A stretch of 64,000 bases of DNA from UBA826 sp045564655 (lineage in GTDB: Bacteria > Chloroflexota > Dehalococcoidia > Lucifugimonadales > UBA826). A program made the position numbers and the translations under genes. Position 1 is the first letter of the stretch. Every line of letters begins with the position of its first letter. Shown piece by piece: positions 35,810 to 44,951 of the stretch. Below the pieces are notes generated by a model. The model had not been told where the DNA came from and did no database searches. It saw only the letters and a list, made by a program, of their open reading frames with translations. The stretch lies in contig JBJLGX010000001.1 of NCBI GenBank assembly GCA_045564655.1, positions 122,367 through 186,366 on the forward strand, given 5' to 3'.

Positions 35810-36712
35810 TTGGGGTCATATATTATAGAAACCTCTCGACCTAATCAGTGGATTAAAAACCTTGTTGTTTTTATACCTGTTTTATTCTCATTTAATGAAT
35901 CATGGACATTACTAGAATATGATGCATTGGGTAGTTTTTTTTTAAACTCAATATTGGCATTTATTGCATTTGTTTTTATAACTATATCGGTTTACTTTAT
36001 TAATGATGTTTTTGATAAAGAAAATGATCGAAAACATCCTATCAAGAAATTTAGACCAATCGCATCTGGGAATTTAACCATATCAAAAGCAATATGGGTT
36101 TCTTTAATATGTATATTCATTTCACTTTTAATCTCGTTAACAATTAATTTATTTACAACATTAACTATATTCACATATTTAGTTTTGATGGTCTTGTATT
36201 CGTATATTTTAAAAAAAATAATATTCCTAGATGTTATTTCCATATCATTAGGATTTGTTATCCGAGTTGTTTCAGGTGCAATTGCAATTGGGGTGCCCAT
36301 ATCTATTTGGTTGTGCCTGTGTATGATGTTCGGAGCTTTATTTATCGCAGTATCTAAAAGGTTTTCTGAAATATGGATAAATCAAGAAAGCTTTTCAGGT
36401 CAAAGATTGGTTTTGGGAAAATATTCTAAAGTAAGTAAAAGTAATTCTATTTATGTTATCGCTGCGATTATGATTGTTACCATTTTATTATATGTTTCCT
36501 ATACTTTACTTGCGACAAATCTACCAGTAAATAATTCAATGTTACTAACCATCCCTTTGGTTTTTGTAGGGATGAGCCGATATTTATATATTGTGGTTAA
36601 GTTAAATTTAGGTGAAAAGCCTGAAAGTATTGTTATGAAAGATTTAATCATGAGAAGTGTAATAATAACGTGGTCTTTTTTGGTGGGATTCATATTGTAT
36701 TATTGGCGTTAA
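35810..36712 (+). CDS. UbiA-family prenyltransferase, decaprenyl-phosphate phosphoribosyltransferase-like
   Basis: Integral membrane prenyltransferase with about eight to nine helices. TSRPNQWIKNLVVF at the N-terminus, NDVFDKEND with Asp66, Asp69 and Asp73, and HPIKKFRPIASG match the UbiA subgroup that includes mycobacterial Rv3806c. That enzyme makes decaprenylphosphoryl-phosphoribose for arabinan synthesis. The frame is open 44 codons upstream with an ATG at 35744. I chose TTG 35810 because GGAG stands 9 nt before it and it gives 300 residues, the family's usual size. Its stop overlaps that of the convergent galU. Role in envelope glycan synthesis is inferred; other UbiA substrates remain possible. 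Confidence 0.78.
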   Translation: MGSYIIETSRPNQWIKNLVVFIPVLFSFNESWTLLEYDALGSFFLNSILAFIAFVFITISVYFINDVFDKENDRKHPIKKFRPIASGNLTISKAIWVSLICIFISLLISLTINLFTTLTIFTYLVLMVLYSYILKKIIFLDVISISLGFVIRVVSGAIAIGVPISIWLCLCMMFGALFIAVSKRFSEIWINQESFSGQRLVLGKYSKVSKSNSIYVIAAIMIVTILLYVSYTLLATNLPVNNSMLLTIPLVFVGMSRYLYIVVKLNLGEKPESIVMKDLIMRSVIITWSFLVGFILYYWR

Positions 36713-37566
36713 AGTACTTTGACTAACCATTCTCTTAAATCTGCAGCTATATCTTTATTGTTAAGCGCGGTGTGTATAGAAGCCTTAAGCATCCCTACAG
36801 GGACCCCTACATCAAAATGATCGCCAGGGAACTGATATCCGTTGCATGCGGTTGAGGAAATTAAACCGTCTATAGCATCTGTTAATTGTATTTCCCCTAG
36901 GGCCCCTGTAGGGGATCTCCTTATGGATTCAAATATATTAGGAGTTAGAATGTAACGGCCTATTATTGCTAAATTTGAAGGTGCATTTTCTAATGAGGGC
37001 TTCTCTATTACTTTATTAATGCGAATGAAATCATTCTCCATTTGAACGTCTGCAATGCCTAAGTAAGGGATTTGTTTGTCTGATACAGGCTTTAGAGCTA
37101 TTACCATTCCATTTGTTTTTTTATGGATATCTATCATAGATTTTATTGTAGGGGTGTCATTAAATATTAAATCGTCGGGTAAGAAAACAGCGAATGGGTT
37201 TTTCCCGATTATTTTTTCGGATTTTAATACTGCATCTCCCAATCCAGATTGAGTTTCTTGTACTACCACGCTAATATCAGCAAATTGAGATATTTCTTGA
37301 ATTGTTTTTAAAATTGACTTCTGATTTCTAGATTCTAGAATCATTTCTAAATCTTTTCGATTGTTGAAGTATTTAGCAATCGATTCTTGTCCTTCAGATA
37401 CTATAAAGACCACATGGTCTATTCCAGAAAGAGAAGCCTCTTTGACGCAATAGTGGATTGGAGGTTTGTCTAGCACAGGAATCATAGATTTAGGAACTGT
37501 CAGTGTAGCTGGTAGAAATCTAGTGCCAAGCCCAGCAACTGGTATGACTGCTTTTGTAACTTCCAC
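36709..37566 (-). CDS. galU: UTP--glucose-1-phosphate uridylyltransferase
   Basis: Makes UDP-glucose for glycan and lipid glycosylation. The 285 residues have AGLGTRFLPA (11-20), PKSMIPVLDKPPIHYCVKEA (25-44), VVVQETQSGLGDAVL, FAVFLPDDLI and LGEIQLTDAIDGL, the full GalU set. The usual 'PKEMLP' Glu is Ser and 'PLIQY' is PPIHY, mild differences. Length is slightly short of the E. coli protein (302). It overlaps the stop of the convergent prenyltransferase and is divergent from the acoA operon. Confidence 0.93.
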   Translation of the reverse strand: MEVTKAVIPVAGLGTRFLPATLTVPKSMIPVLDKPPIHYCVKEASLSGIDHVVFIVSEGQESIAKYFNNRKDLEMILESRNQKSILKTIQEISQFADISVVVQETQSGLGDAVLKSEKIIGKNPFAVFLPDDLIFNDTPTIKSMIDIHKKTNGMVIALKPVSDKQIPYLGIADVQMENDFIRINKVIEKPSLENAPSNLAIIGRYILTPNIFESIRRSPTGALGEIQLTDAIDGLISSTACNGYQFPGDHFDVGVPVGMLKASIHTALNNKDIAADLREWLVKVL

Positions 37567-37642
37567 CTTTTCTCCTTACTCTATTTCATATGTTTATAAT
37601 TATAATTTAAATTTATTTCAACAAAAACTATTATTGCTGGTA

Positions 37643-37648
37643 TATAAT
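37643..37648 (+). promoter_or_regulatory. -10 box upstream of the 2-oxo-acid dehydrogenase operon
   Basis: A perfect TATAAT lies 41 nt before the acoA start in the 122-nt galU/acoA divergent gap. No good -35 is visible. GGAGG at 37678-37682 is a strong ribosome binding site and fixes the start at 37689. Confidence 0.4.
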
Positions 37649-37688
37649 GCGATTGAATTGCAAAGGCTAAATGATTTGGAGGTTAATT

Positions 37689-38666
37689 ATGACATATCCT
37701 GAAATTAATAGAGAATCTTTATTATGGATGTACGAGAAGATGGTTACCATAAGAAGATTTGAAGAACAGTCAAGACGTGAAGCCGATGCAGGTAAATTAA
37801 GGGGAATGCATTCTGCTGTGGGGCAAGAAGCTGTCCCAACTGGTATTTGCGCCCATCTAAGAGATGATGATTACGTATTGGGTACCCATAGAAGCCATCA
37901 TCATTGCATTGCTAAAGGATTAGATATAAATCAAATGATGGCTGAATTACTCGGTAAGTCTACAGGGGTTTCTAAAGGTAAAGGTGGGACTATGCATATT
38001 GCCGATATTGATAAGGGTATGTTAGGGGCCAATGGGATAGTTGGGTCAAATATACCTGTTGCTACTGGCGTAGCTTTATCAGCAAAATATAAAGGTACAG
38101 ATAACGTAAGCGTAGTCTTTTTTGGAGATGGTGCATCTAGTCAAGGGGCTTTGCATGAAGCAATGAATTTAGCAGCTATCTGGACACTACCAGTATTATT
38201 TGTATGCGAAAATAATCGATATGCTGAAGCAACTCCGTTTGAATACTCTGTTGCTGGAGGATCTATATCCAATAGAGCTGAGGGCTATGGAATACCAGGG
38301 GTTACAGTTGATGGTCAATCTATATTAGATATGTTTGAAGTTGGGAAAGAAGCTGTAGCTAGAGCAAGATCTGGAGAAGGCCCAACATTGATTGAAGCTC
38401 AAACATATCGTTATATGGGACATTTTGGTGCTGATGATCCACTTGGATATCGTTCGGAAGAAGAGCAAAAATATTATATGGATAAAGACTGTATAAAAAA
38501 TGCTCGGGAACATATTGTTGAGGGATCTTATGCTACGAAAGAAGAATTGGATGAAATTGATGAACAATGTTTACAAGCAGTAAACCAAGCAGCAGAATAT
38601 GCTGAAAATAGTCCGTTTCCCGAGGCTCATGAAATATTAGAAGATGTTTACGTATCTTATTCATAA
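37689..38666 (+). CDS. acoA: 2-oxo-acid dehydrogenase E1 alpha subunit (acetoin/pyruvate type)
   Basis: Thiamine-diphosphate subunit that decarboxylates a 2-oxo acid or cleaves acetoin and passes the acyl group to lipoate. In 325 residues: AVGQEAVPTGICA, GTHRSHHHCIAKG (65-77), GKGGTMHIAD and the ThDP fold from GDG (146-148) to NN (175-176). YMGHFGADD resembles acetoin dehydrogenase AcoA. An in-frame ATG six codons upstream is less likely because GGAGG directly precedes 37689. It is 12 nt before the beta-subunit gene. Pyruvate dehydrogenase is an equally possible function. Confidence 0.9.
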   Translation: MTYPEINRESLLWMYEKMVTIRRFEEQSRREADAGKLRGMHSAVGQEAVPTGICAHLRDDDYVLGTHRSHHHCIAKGLDINQMMAELLGKSTGVSKGKGGTMHIADIDKGMLGANGIVGSNIPVATGVALSAKYKGTDNVSVVFFGDGASSQGALHEAMNLAAIWTLPVLFVCENNRYAEATPFEYSVAGGSISNRAEGYGIPGVTVDGQSILDMFEVGKEAVARARSGEGPTLIEAQTYRYMGHFGADDPLGYRSEEEQKYYMDKDCIKNAREHIVEGSYATKEELDEIDEQCLQAVNQAAEYAENSPFPEAHEILEDVYVSYS

Positions 38667-38678
38667 TAGGAATTAAAA

Positions 38679-39707
38679 ATGACACAAAAAGAACAAACTA
38701 GACAAATTTCATTTATACAAGCTATTAACGAAGCTCTTAGGCAGGAATTAGAGAGAGACCCTAACGTCATCATTATGGGAGAAGATATAGGTGGAGGTGG
38801 CGAAAGAGAAGATTTTCAAGATGCATGGGGTGGCCCAATGCGACTAACTAAAGGATTGGTAAATGATTTTGGTAGAGAAAGGATTAGAGATACTCCTATA
38901 TCTGAAACTGGATTTATGGGCGCTGGGGTAGGTGCTGCTGCTACTGGATTACGACCAGTGATTGATTTAATGTATGTTAGTTTTTTTGGGGTTTGCGCAG
39001 ATCAAATAACTAATAATGCTGCGAAAATGCATTATATGTTTGGCGGCAAAGTAACAGTTCCAATGACAATTATGACAGCTATAGGTGCAGGAACAGGGAA
39101 TGCTGCACAGCATTCAGAAACCCTTTATTCAATATTCACTCATTTTCCAGGATTGAAATGTGTTGTTCCTTCAAATCCGTATAATGCTAAAGGTCTTATG
39201 ACAGCTGCTATTAGAGATAATGATCCTGTGATCTTTTTTCATAATAGGCAATTGATGGGACTGAGATTTGAAGACCATGTTCCTTCTGAACAGTATACCG
39301 TTGAGATAGGTAAATCTGAGATTAAACAAGAAGGTGAGGATATAACTTTGATAGGAATAGGGTACACCACTCGAGTTTGTATGGAAGCTGCTCAAGAACT
39401 AGAATCACAAGGAATATCAGTCGAGGTGTTAGATTTGTTATCTCTATCTCCAATGGATAACGAAGCAATATTAGGGTCAGTTCGTAAAACTAGGAAAGTT
39501 GTAATAGTGGATGAAGATTATCCTCGATGTAGCATTGCAGCGGATATTTCTGCGCTAATTGCTGAAGAAGCCTTTGATTACCTAGATGCTCCTCCAAAAA
39601 GAGTCACTCCACCTCATACATCAGTGCCATATAGTAGATCGCTTGAACCTTTATTTGTTCCAGATAAAAATAATGTTGTGTCTGCTGCTCTAGACACCAT
39701 AGGATAG
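38679..39707 (+). CDS. acoB: 2-oxo-acid dehydrogenase E1 beta subunit (acetoin/pyruvate type)
   Basis: Partner of the alpha subunit, 342 residues. It begins ISFIQAINEALRQELERDPN and has IIMGEDIG, RIRDTPISETGFMGAGVGAA (with the ThDP-activating Glu), RPVIDLMYVSFFGVCADQI and HSETLYSIFTHFPGLK. The C-terminal transketolase domain has EVLDLLSLSPMDNE and VIVDEDY. The FFGVCADQI segment resembles AcoB proteins. It lies 12 nt after acoA and 10 nt before acoC. Confidence 0.92.
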   Translation: MTQKEQTRQISFIQAINEALRQELERDPNVIIMGEDIGGGGEREDFQDAWGGPMRLTKGLVNDFGRERIRDTPISETGFMGAGVGAAATGLRPVIDLMYVSFFGVCADQITNNAAKMHYMFGGKVTVPMTIMTAIGAGTGNAAQHSETLYSIFTHFPGLKCVVPSNPYNAKGLMTAAIRDNDPVIFFHNRQLMGLRFEDHVPSEQYTVEIGKSEIKQEGEDITLIGIGYTTRVCMEAAQELESQGISVEVLDLLSLSPMDNEAILGSVRKTRKVVIVDEDYPRCSIAADISALIAEEAFDYLDAPPKRVTPPHTSVPYSRSLEPLFVPDKNNVVSAALDTIG

Positions 39708-39717
39708 GAGTTTTTAA

Positions 39718-40869
39718 ATGGCAGTTCGAATAATTATGCCTAAGCTAGGAGACTTCATGACAGAAGGTATCGTTACCTTTGTGAAGTCAAAAGGCGATTC
39801 GGTTAATCAAGGTGAAGTAATTTTAGAAATTGAGAGTGAAAAATTAAATTATGAACTTGAAGCTGCTGCTAATGGAGTTTTCCATACAGTAGTTTCAGAT
39901 GGGACAACCGTACCAGTTGATGACTTGATTGGATATTTGTTAGATTCAGGTGAAGAACCTCCAGTTGAGGAATCAAAGGCGGTTTCAGAAAACATATCAG
40001 CATCTCCCAAAAGGTCTGAGTCAAAAACTTCCATTTCAAAAGATTCTAAAATGATTCCCTCTACTCCAGGTGCTAGAAAGTTGGCATCTAAATTAGATGT
40101 TGATTTAAGTTTAGTAACTCCAACGGGGCCAAGAGGTAGGGTAGTAGAAGCTGATATTAGAGCATTTTCTGAATCAGGATCGAGTATTCAAGAATCTATT
40201 CCGGTTGGATTGCCGGAAGAGCACGAAGTTATTGAAATGAAAGGAATGAGAAAAGCTATTGCTGAAAATATGAAGCGTAGTTTAGATGATTCGGCTCAAT
40301 TGTCATTTTTTTTCGAAGTAGATGTTACGGATGCTCAGACTTACAGAAGAGATGTTGGTGTAGAACTAACAGCATTCCTAATAAAAGCTTCAGGTGCAGC
40401 TCTTTCCAAAGTCCCTTCTATGAATAGTGTGATTTCCAATGATTCTATACTTGTTTTTGATAAAGTTAACATTGCTATGGCAGTTGCATTAGATGATGGA
40501 CTTATAGTTCCAGTTATAGAAGATGTAAATAGTAAATCAATTAATGAAATATCTGAAGAAGTTAAGTCTCTTTCGGAACTGGCTAGAGATGGGAAATTAA
40601 AATCGGAACAATTACGCGGAGGCACATTTACTATATCTGTATTAGGGTCTGTTGATGGCTTCACCCCTATTTTGAATCAAGGTCAAGTTGCTATTTTGGG
40701 AATAGGCAGAAGTCAGAAAAAACCTGTAGTTGTCAAAAATGACATTGCTATTAAGGAAATAATGACTATAAGTTTAACTGTAGATCATCAAGCTATTGAT
40801 GGTGCGATAGCAGCTAATTTTTGTCGGAGACTTCAACAATTAATTGAAAAGCCTTCTAGAGTTAAATAA
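39718..40869 (+). CDS. acoC: Dihydrolipoamide acyltransferase E2, single lipoyl domain
   Basis: Core of the dehydrogenase complex, 383 residues. One lipoyl domain (1-77) carries the lipoylated Lys42 in EIESEKLNYE. After a Ser/Lys-rich linker comes the peripheral subunit-binding domain (TPGARKLASKL to GPRGRVVEADI, about 115-150). The catalytic domain has VIEMKGMRKAIAENM and ends with the active-site TVDHQAIDGA (His357, Asp361). No E3 (dihydrolipoamide dehydrogenase) gene follows, so E3 must be shared from elsewhere. AGGAG precedes the ATG. Confidence 0.93.
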   Translation: MAVRIIMPKLGDFMTEGIVTFVKSKGDSVNQGEVILEIESEKLNYELEAAANGVFHTVVSDGTTVPVDDLIGYLLDSGEEPPVEESKAVSENISASPKRSESKTSISKDSKMIPSTPGARKLASKLDVDLSLVTPTGPRGRVVEADIRAFSESGSSIQESIPVGLPEEHEVIEMKGMRKAIAENMKRSLDDSAQLSFFFEVDVTDAQTYRRDVGVELTAFLIKASGAALSKVPSMNSVISNDSILVFDKVNIAMAVALDDGLIVPVIEDVNSKSINEISEEVKSLSELARDGKLKSEQLRGGTFTISVLGSVDGFTPILNQGQVAILGIGRSQKKPVVVKNDIAIKEIMTISLTVDHQAIDGAIAANFCRRLQQLIEKPSRVK

Positions 40870-40886
40870 ATATATTTATTTATAAC

Positions 40887-41591
40887 TTACTGAAATCGAC
40901 TATTGCCTAGCCATGTAAATATATAAATTATTAGTATTAATGATGGAACAGCCATAAGTTGTCGTAGAGTAATTGTGTAAGGTGATGATTTATTTGGATT
41001 GTAGTAACTGTAAAGTTTAATTCTAGGAGATAATCCTGCTGACATAATTGCACCTGATATGAATCCACCTAAATGTGCCCAATTATCTATACTAGGAAAT
41101 GCGAATCCAAATCCGAAGTTTATTATAGCCATAATTAGTACAGCATTAAAATTTTCTTTTCCACCTCTACCTAAAGAATTTTTGTTTAGTAAGAAGAAAA
41201 TTCCAAGAGCTCCTAAACAGCCAAATATTGCCCCACTTGCCCCTGCCCCAACTGCCCACGGCGAGATCATAGAGTAACTTAGTGCGCTACCACCAATCCC
41301 ACTAGCAATATAAATGATTGTAAATTTAGGTGAACCTAATAGTCTTTCTAACAAACTTCCGAGTATAAATAAACTTATTGAATTTACGATTAAATGCATG
41401 ATTCCTATATGTAAAAATATTGCACTTATATAACGCCAATATTGCCCAGTTCGGATGTCTATATATGTGATAGCGCCAAAATCCCTTAATGTTTCAGGGT
41501 TAGACGAACTTCCTAAGGCTTCAAGGGCAAGCCAAATGAAAATATTGATGACCAGCAATATATATGTTGCTGGATTTTCTTTGTAATTCAT
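40887..41591 (-). CDS. Rhomboid-family intramembrane serine protease
   Basis: Membrane protease that cuts substrates inside the bilayer. The 234 residues have about six helices, WRYISAIFLHIGIMHLIVNS (52-71) with the oxyanion-region His/Asn, and the catalytic GASG with Ser119. The second catalytic residue is His173 in NWAHLGGFISG. A seventh hydrophobic segment lies at the C-terminus. It follows lysA by 29 nt on the same strand, with no functional link apparent. Convergent with acoC, 17 nt apart. Substrate unknown. Confidence 0.93.
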   Translation of the reverse strand: MNYKENPATYILLVINIFIWLALEALGSSSNPETLRDFGAITYIDIRTGQYWRYISAIFLHIGIMHLIVNSISLFILGSLLERLLGSPKFTIIYIASGIGGSALSYSMISPWAVGAGASGAIFGCLGALGIFFLLNKNSLGRGGKENFNAVLIMAIINFGFGFAFPSIDNWAHLGGFISGAIMSAGLSPRIKLYSYYNPNKSSPYTITLRQLMAVPSLILIIYIFTWLGNSRFQ

Positions 41592-41620
41592 TTAAATCGT
41601 TTTTCTTAATATTTATAAAT

Positions 41621-42943
41621 TTAGAGAATATCTAGAGCCATTAAGTCTTCATATGTTTCTCGTTTTCTTATTAATTTAGGATTTCCGTCATTAATAATTA
41701 TTATTGCAGGTCTTGGGTTCATATTGTAATTACTTGACATCGCAAAACAATATGCTCCAGACGCGGGGATTGCTACTATATCTCCAGATTGTATTTTAGG
41801 TAAATCGATATCTTTGACCAATAAATCACCTGATTCACAATATTTGCCGGCTAGAGTTACTGTTTCGCGAGTTGAGTAGTTCTTGGTATCCATTTTGTTT
41901 GCCACAACTGCCTCATATTTTGAATCATATAGTGCTGGCCTTATATTATCTCCCATTCCGCCATCTAGTGAAACGTAAGTTCTCACAGATGGAATATTTT
42001 TTATAACACCTACCGTATATAAAGCCACTCCAGCACGTCCTACTATTGATCTTCCAGGTTCAATAATCAACCGAGGATGAGGTATATTCAGAGAGTCACA
42101 TTTCTGTATTAGTGATTGTGTAATAGTTTTAGCGTAATCAGAAATATTAGGAGGTAATTTATTATTTTCATACCCAATAGCGAACCCTCCTCCCGGGCTG
42201 AAATCTCTTAAATTTAAACCTTCATCTTTTATAAAAGGGTATAGATAATCTAATACTCTGATGATTGCCTTTGAATAAGGTTCAAGCTCATATATTGGAG
42301 ATCCTAGGTGAAAATGAATTCCCCGTAGATCTAGATTGGAAGATTTCAGAGCCTGCTTTATTGCTACTGTACTTTCTCCTGATTCGATTGAAAATCCAAA
42401 TTTCACATCTAATATGCCGGTAGTCGTATGGCCATGAGTATGGGCATCTATTGATGGAGATAATCTTAATAATATTCCTTGGGTTATGTTTTTCGATTTT
42501 GCTATTTCATTGAGTAGATTTAATTCGTGGAACCCATCTACGATTATTGTTCCGACACCTGAGTCAATTGCATCAGATAATTCATTGGGAGTTTTATTGT
42601 TTCCATGGAAATCCATTTTAGATGTTGGGAATCCTGCAGACTTTGCTACAGCAATTTCTCCACCTGATACAACATCGAGCCATAAGTTTTCTTCATTAGC
42701 TATTTGTGCAATGTATTTATTTAGGAATGCTTTTGAAGCGTAAGATACCGAAGTGTTTGGGTATAAATCTGTAAATTCTTTAATGAATGATCTTGCCATA
42801 TGACGTATTGTAGTTTCGTCATAAATATATAAAGGGGTTCCGAATTGGTTTGCTAGATCTATAGAATCACATCCATTTATCTCTAAATTCCCCGATGTGT
42901 TTACAGAGGTGTTCATAGGGAATAATTCGGCATTTTCAAACAT
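41621..42943 (-). CDS. lysA: Diaminopimelate decarboxylase
   Basis: Last step of lysine synthesis: PLP-dependent decarboxylation of meso-diaminopimelate. The 440 residues have the Schiff-base Lys71 in SYASKAFLN, GIHFHLGSPIYE, SPGGGFAIGY, IEPGRSIVGRAGVALY and the second-subunit active-site YCESGDLL. The C-terminal GAYCFAMSSNYNMNPRPA matches LysA rather than ornithine/arginine decarboxylases. Full length. Divergent from the DUF362 gene across a 170-nt promoter region. Confidence 0.94.
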   Translation of the reverse strand: MFENAELFPMNTSVNTSGNLEINGCDSIDLANQFGTPLYIYDETTIRHMARSFIKEFTDLYPNTSVSYASKAFLNKYIAQIANEENLWLDVVSGGEIAVAKSAGFPTSKMDFHGNNKTPNELSDAIDSGVGTIIVDGFHELNLLNEIAKSKNITQGILLRLSPSIDAHTHGHTTTGILDVKFGFSIESGESTVAIKQALKSSNLDLRGIHFHLGSPIYELEPYSKAIIRVLDYLYPFIKDEGLNLRDFSPGGGFAIGYENNKLPPNISDYAKTITQSLIQKCDSLNIPHPRLIIEPGRSIVGRAGVALYTVGVIKNIPSVRTYVSLDGGMGDNIRPALYDSKYEAVVANKMDTKNYSTRETVTLAGKYCESGDLLVKDIDLPKIQSGDIVAIPASGAYCFAMSSNYNMNPRPAIIIINDGNPKLIRKRETYEDLMALDIL

Positions 42944-43013
42944 AATAATTTGTTCTCCTGATTTGACTATAAATTATTTTAACCTATTTTATGGTTACAT
43001 AAGATTAGATTAA

Positions 43014-43055
43014 TTGACACACGTTCTTCATAATGCTAACCTCAGTTTGTACAAT
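43014..43055 (+). promoter_or_regulatory. Candidate promoters of the DUF362 gene
   Basis: Two overlapping sigma-70 arrangements are visible. One is TTGACA (43014-43019) with TAACCT (43037-43042), spacer 17. The other is TTCATA (43027-43032) with TACAAT (43050-43055), spacer 17. They lie in the 170-nt lysA/DUF362 gap, the largest in the window. TTGGAGGA just before 43114 is a strong ribosome binding site. No hairpin or operator was recognised in the rest of the gap. Confidence 0.5.
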
Positions 43056-43113
43056 AGTATTATTGTGTAATTTTGTTTATTTTTGATAGTTAAATTTATT
43101 TGGAGGATTACTC

Positions 43114-44523
43114 ATGGTAGCACCATCAGAAGTTTATTATATGGATGCCCATTCAGAAAGCCCTGAAACATCACTTCCCGCTAAGATGCTTACGGTTTTT
43201 GATGAGGCAGGATTAGACGAGATGATAAAGCCTAATGACGTAGTAGCTATAAAACTTCATTGTGGAGAGTGGAATAACTCTGCGTATTTAAGACCAGTAT
43301 ATGCTAGGACACTAGCAGATAGAATTAAAGAATTAGGTGGTAGGCCATTTGTTTGTGATACAACTACTTTGACTTATTCTCCTTTTGGATCTAGAGCTAC
43401 AGAATTAGATTTACTGCTTACCGCAGAAAGAAATGGATTCACATCGGCTGCGTTAGGATGTCCTTTTATTTCTGCTGATGGATACATTGGGACCAGTGAT
43501 TTTAGAGTAGATATCCCAGAAGGATTTATCTTGAAAGAAGCTTATGTAGCCCAGGCTATTGCAGCTGCTGATGTGTTGATTGCATTGACACACTTTAAAG
43601 GGCACCCAATGGGAGTTATCGGCGGAGCTCTTAAGAATTTAGGTATAGGCGCTCAATCTAAAAGAGGTAAATTTAATGTTCATATGGGCGGACACCCAAC
43701 ATATGGACTTGGTGCTGCAGGTGTGTTGCACCCAGAAAACTTTAAAGGAAAAGCCAATACTCCAGATTGGGAGATTATTGAAGATTGCTGTCCTTTTAAT
43801 TTGTATAGTATTAATGATAAAGATGAACTTGAATGGGATTCTGAGAATTGTGCAAACTGTTTAGGGTGTTTTGGGGTTCTTGGTCCGCGAGGATTAATGG
43901 ATATCCCTCCACAACAATTTGATGCTGTTGATGCTGCTATCGCTGATGCATGTTTAGGTGTAGAGAAAGCAGTTGGCAGAGGTAAAGTTGGATATATTAA
44001 CCTAGCATTGGATGTTTCACCAAAATGTGACTGTGCAGGATTTGCAGATGTTCCAATTGTTCCTCATTTAGGAGTTTTTGCTAGTAAAGATCCAGTAGCT
44101 ATAGATATGGCTTGTGTAGATAAAGCTCGAGAGACTGAAGGAACTGTTGGGTCTGCAGCTCATATGATGGAAGCTCATCATGTAGGTGACAGGAAATTTG
44201 AGGCAGCTTCTGCAACTTTCCATGGGCAGAGTGAAGTTTCAAGCATTAATGCTGGACATGAAAATGGCTTAGGTAATAGGGAATATAAATTGATAGAGTG
44301 TGAGCCAGTAGCTGGTTCAGGACAATTCCCATATGATACAAGGCCAAGTCGTAAAAGATTTGCTGATGTATTCGACAAATTCCAACCATTCCCATATGAC
44401 AAACACGATGGGAAAGGGTATCACAGAGTTGATGTTGTCGATTTAGATAAAGTTAAGCACCATTACGAAGATGATGTCGAAGTGATAGAGATTACTGAAA
44501 ACGCTTCTTCAGATAGTGAATAA
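43114..44523 (+). CDS. DUF362 domain protein with probable iron-sulfur cluster
   Basis: A 469-residue DUF362 protein, function unknown. VVAIKLHCGEWNNSAYLRP (43-61) and THFKGHPMGVIGGALKNLG (159-177) are the hallmark segments of the family. The cluster region has Cys246, Cys249 and Cys252 (CANCLGC) with extra Cys225/226 and Cys305/307. This is fewer than the two full CxxCxxCxxxC motifs of ferredoxin-like members. LGVFASKDPVAIDMACVDKA (319-338) is also typical. The C-terminal ~90 residues are acidic and family-specific. No signal peptide. Transcribed from its own promoter and closed by a strong terminator, so probably monocistronic and well expressed. Confidence 0.8.
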   Translation: MVAPSEVYYMDAHSESPETSLPAKMLTVFDEAGLDEMIKPNDVVAIKLHCGEWNNSAYLRPVYARTLADRIKELGGRPFVCDTTTLTYSPFGSRATELDLLLTAERNGFTSAALGCPFISADGYIGTSDFRVDIPEGFILKEAYVAQAIAAADVLIALTHFKGHPMGVIGGALKNLGIGAQSKRGKFNVHMGGHPTYGLGAAGVLHPENFKGKANTPDWEIIEDCCPFNLYSINDKDELEWDSENCANCLGCFGVLGPRGLMDIPPQQFDAVDAAIADACLGVEKAVGRGKVGYINLALDVSPKCDCAGFADVPIVPHLGVFASKDPVAIDMACVDKARETEGTVGSAAHMMEAHHVGDRKFEAASATFHGQSEVSSINAGHENGLGNREYKLIECEPVAGSGQFPYDTRPSRKRFADVFDKFQPFPYDKHDGKGYHRVDVVDLDKVKHHYEDDVEVIEITENASSDSE

Positions 44524-44562
44524 TTTTATTCTCTAGAAGTATAATTGCTTTTAGGCTAAAAT

Positions 44563-44594
44563 AAGGACGATCATTATTTGGTCGTCCTTTTTTT
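44563..44594 (+). terminator. Intrinsic terminator after the DUF362 gene
   Basis: Stem AAGGACGA (44563-44570) pairs with TCGTCCTT (44582-44589) across an 11-nt loop and is followed by a run of seven T. A textbook rho-independent terminator. Confidence 0.9.
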
Positions 44595-44627
44595 ATATAA
44601 AATAAGAAGAATTAAGGAGTTTTTAAT

Positions 44628-44951
44628 ATGCCACAGTCAGGACAAGAAATGCTTGAAGAGTCTATAGGTCTATGTAATAAGATTTCAGACGGGTTGGGCT
44701 CTCAGAACGAAGCATGGGAAACATCGCTTGTTGAAATTGTTGAAAAGTTTAATGACATTAGTAATACTTTTTTCTTTAAAACTATGCCTAGTGTTCCAGT
44801 AACTAAAACTGTACTTAGAAATGCTACAGAATTGTTAGGATATAAAGATGCTGATGATTGGGATTCCTTTTCGGGATCAATAGACACTTTGATTTCGAGT
44901 TCCCAAACTTTAATTGAAAAAGCCGGAATGAAAGGAACGATATTAACATAA
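44628..44951 (+). CDS. Small protein of unknown function
   Basis: A 107-residue acidic, mostly helical soluble protein that I do not recognise. It has no Cys-pair motif beyond a single Cys, no signal peptide and no membrane helix. The pattern of hydrophobic residues (ESIGLCNKISDGL, SLVEIVEKFNDISN, SGSIDTLISSSQTLIEKAG) suggests a helical bundle. AAGGAG is placed well before the ATG. Its stop codon overlaps the start of the epimerase gene (TAATG), so the two are coupled and may act together. Confidence 0.65.
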   Translation: MPQSGQEMLEESIGLCNKISDGLGSQNEAWETSLVEIVEKFNDISNTFFFKTMPSVPVTKTVLRNATELLGYKDADDWDSFSGSIDTLISSSQTLIEKAGMKGTILT

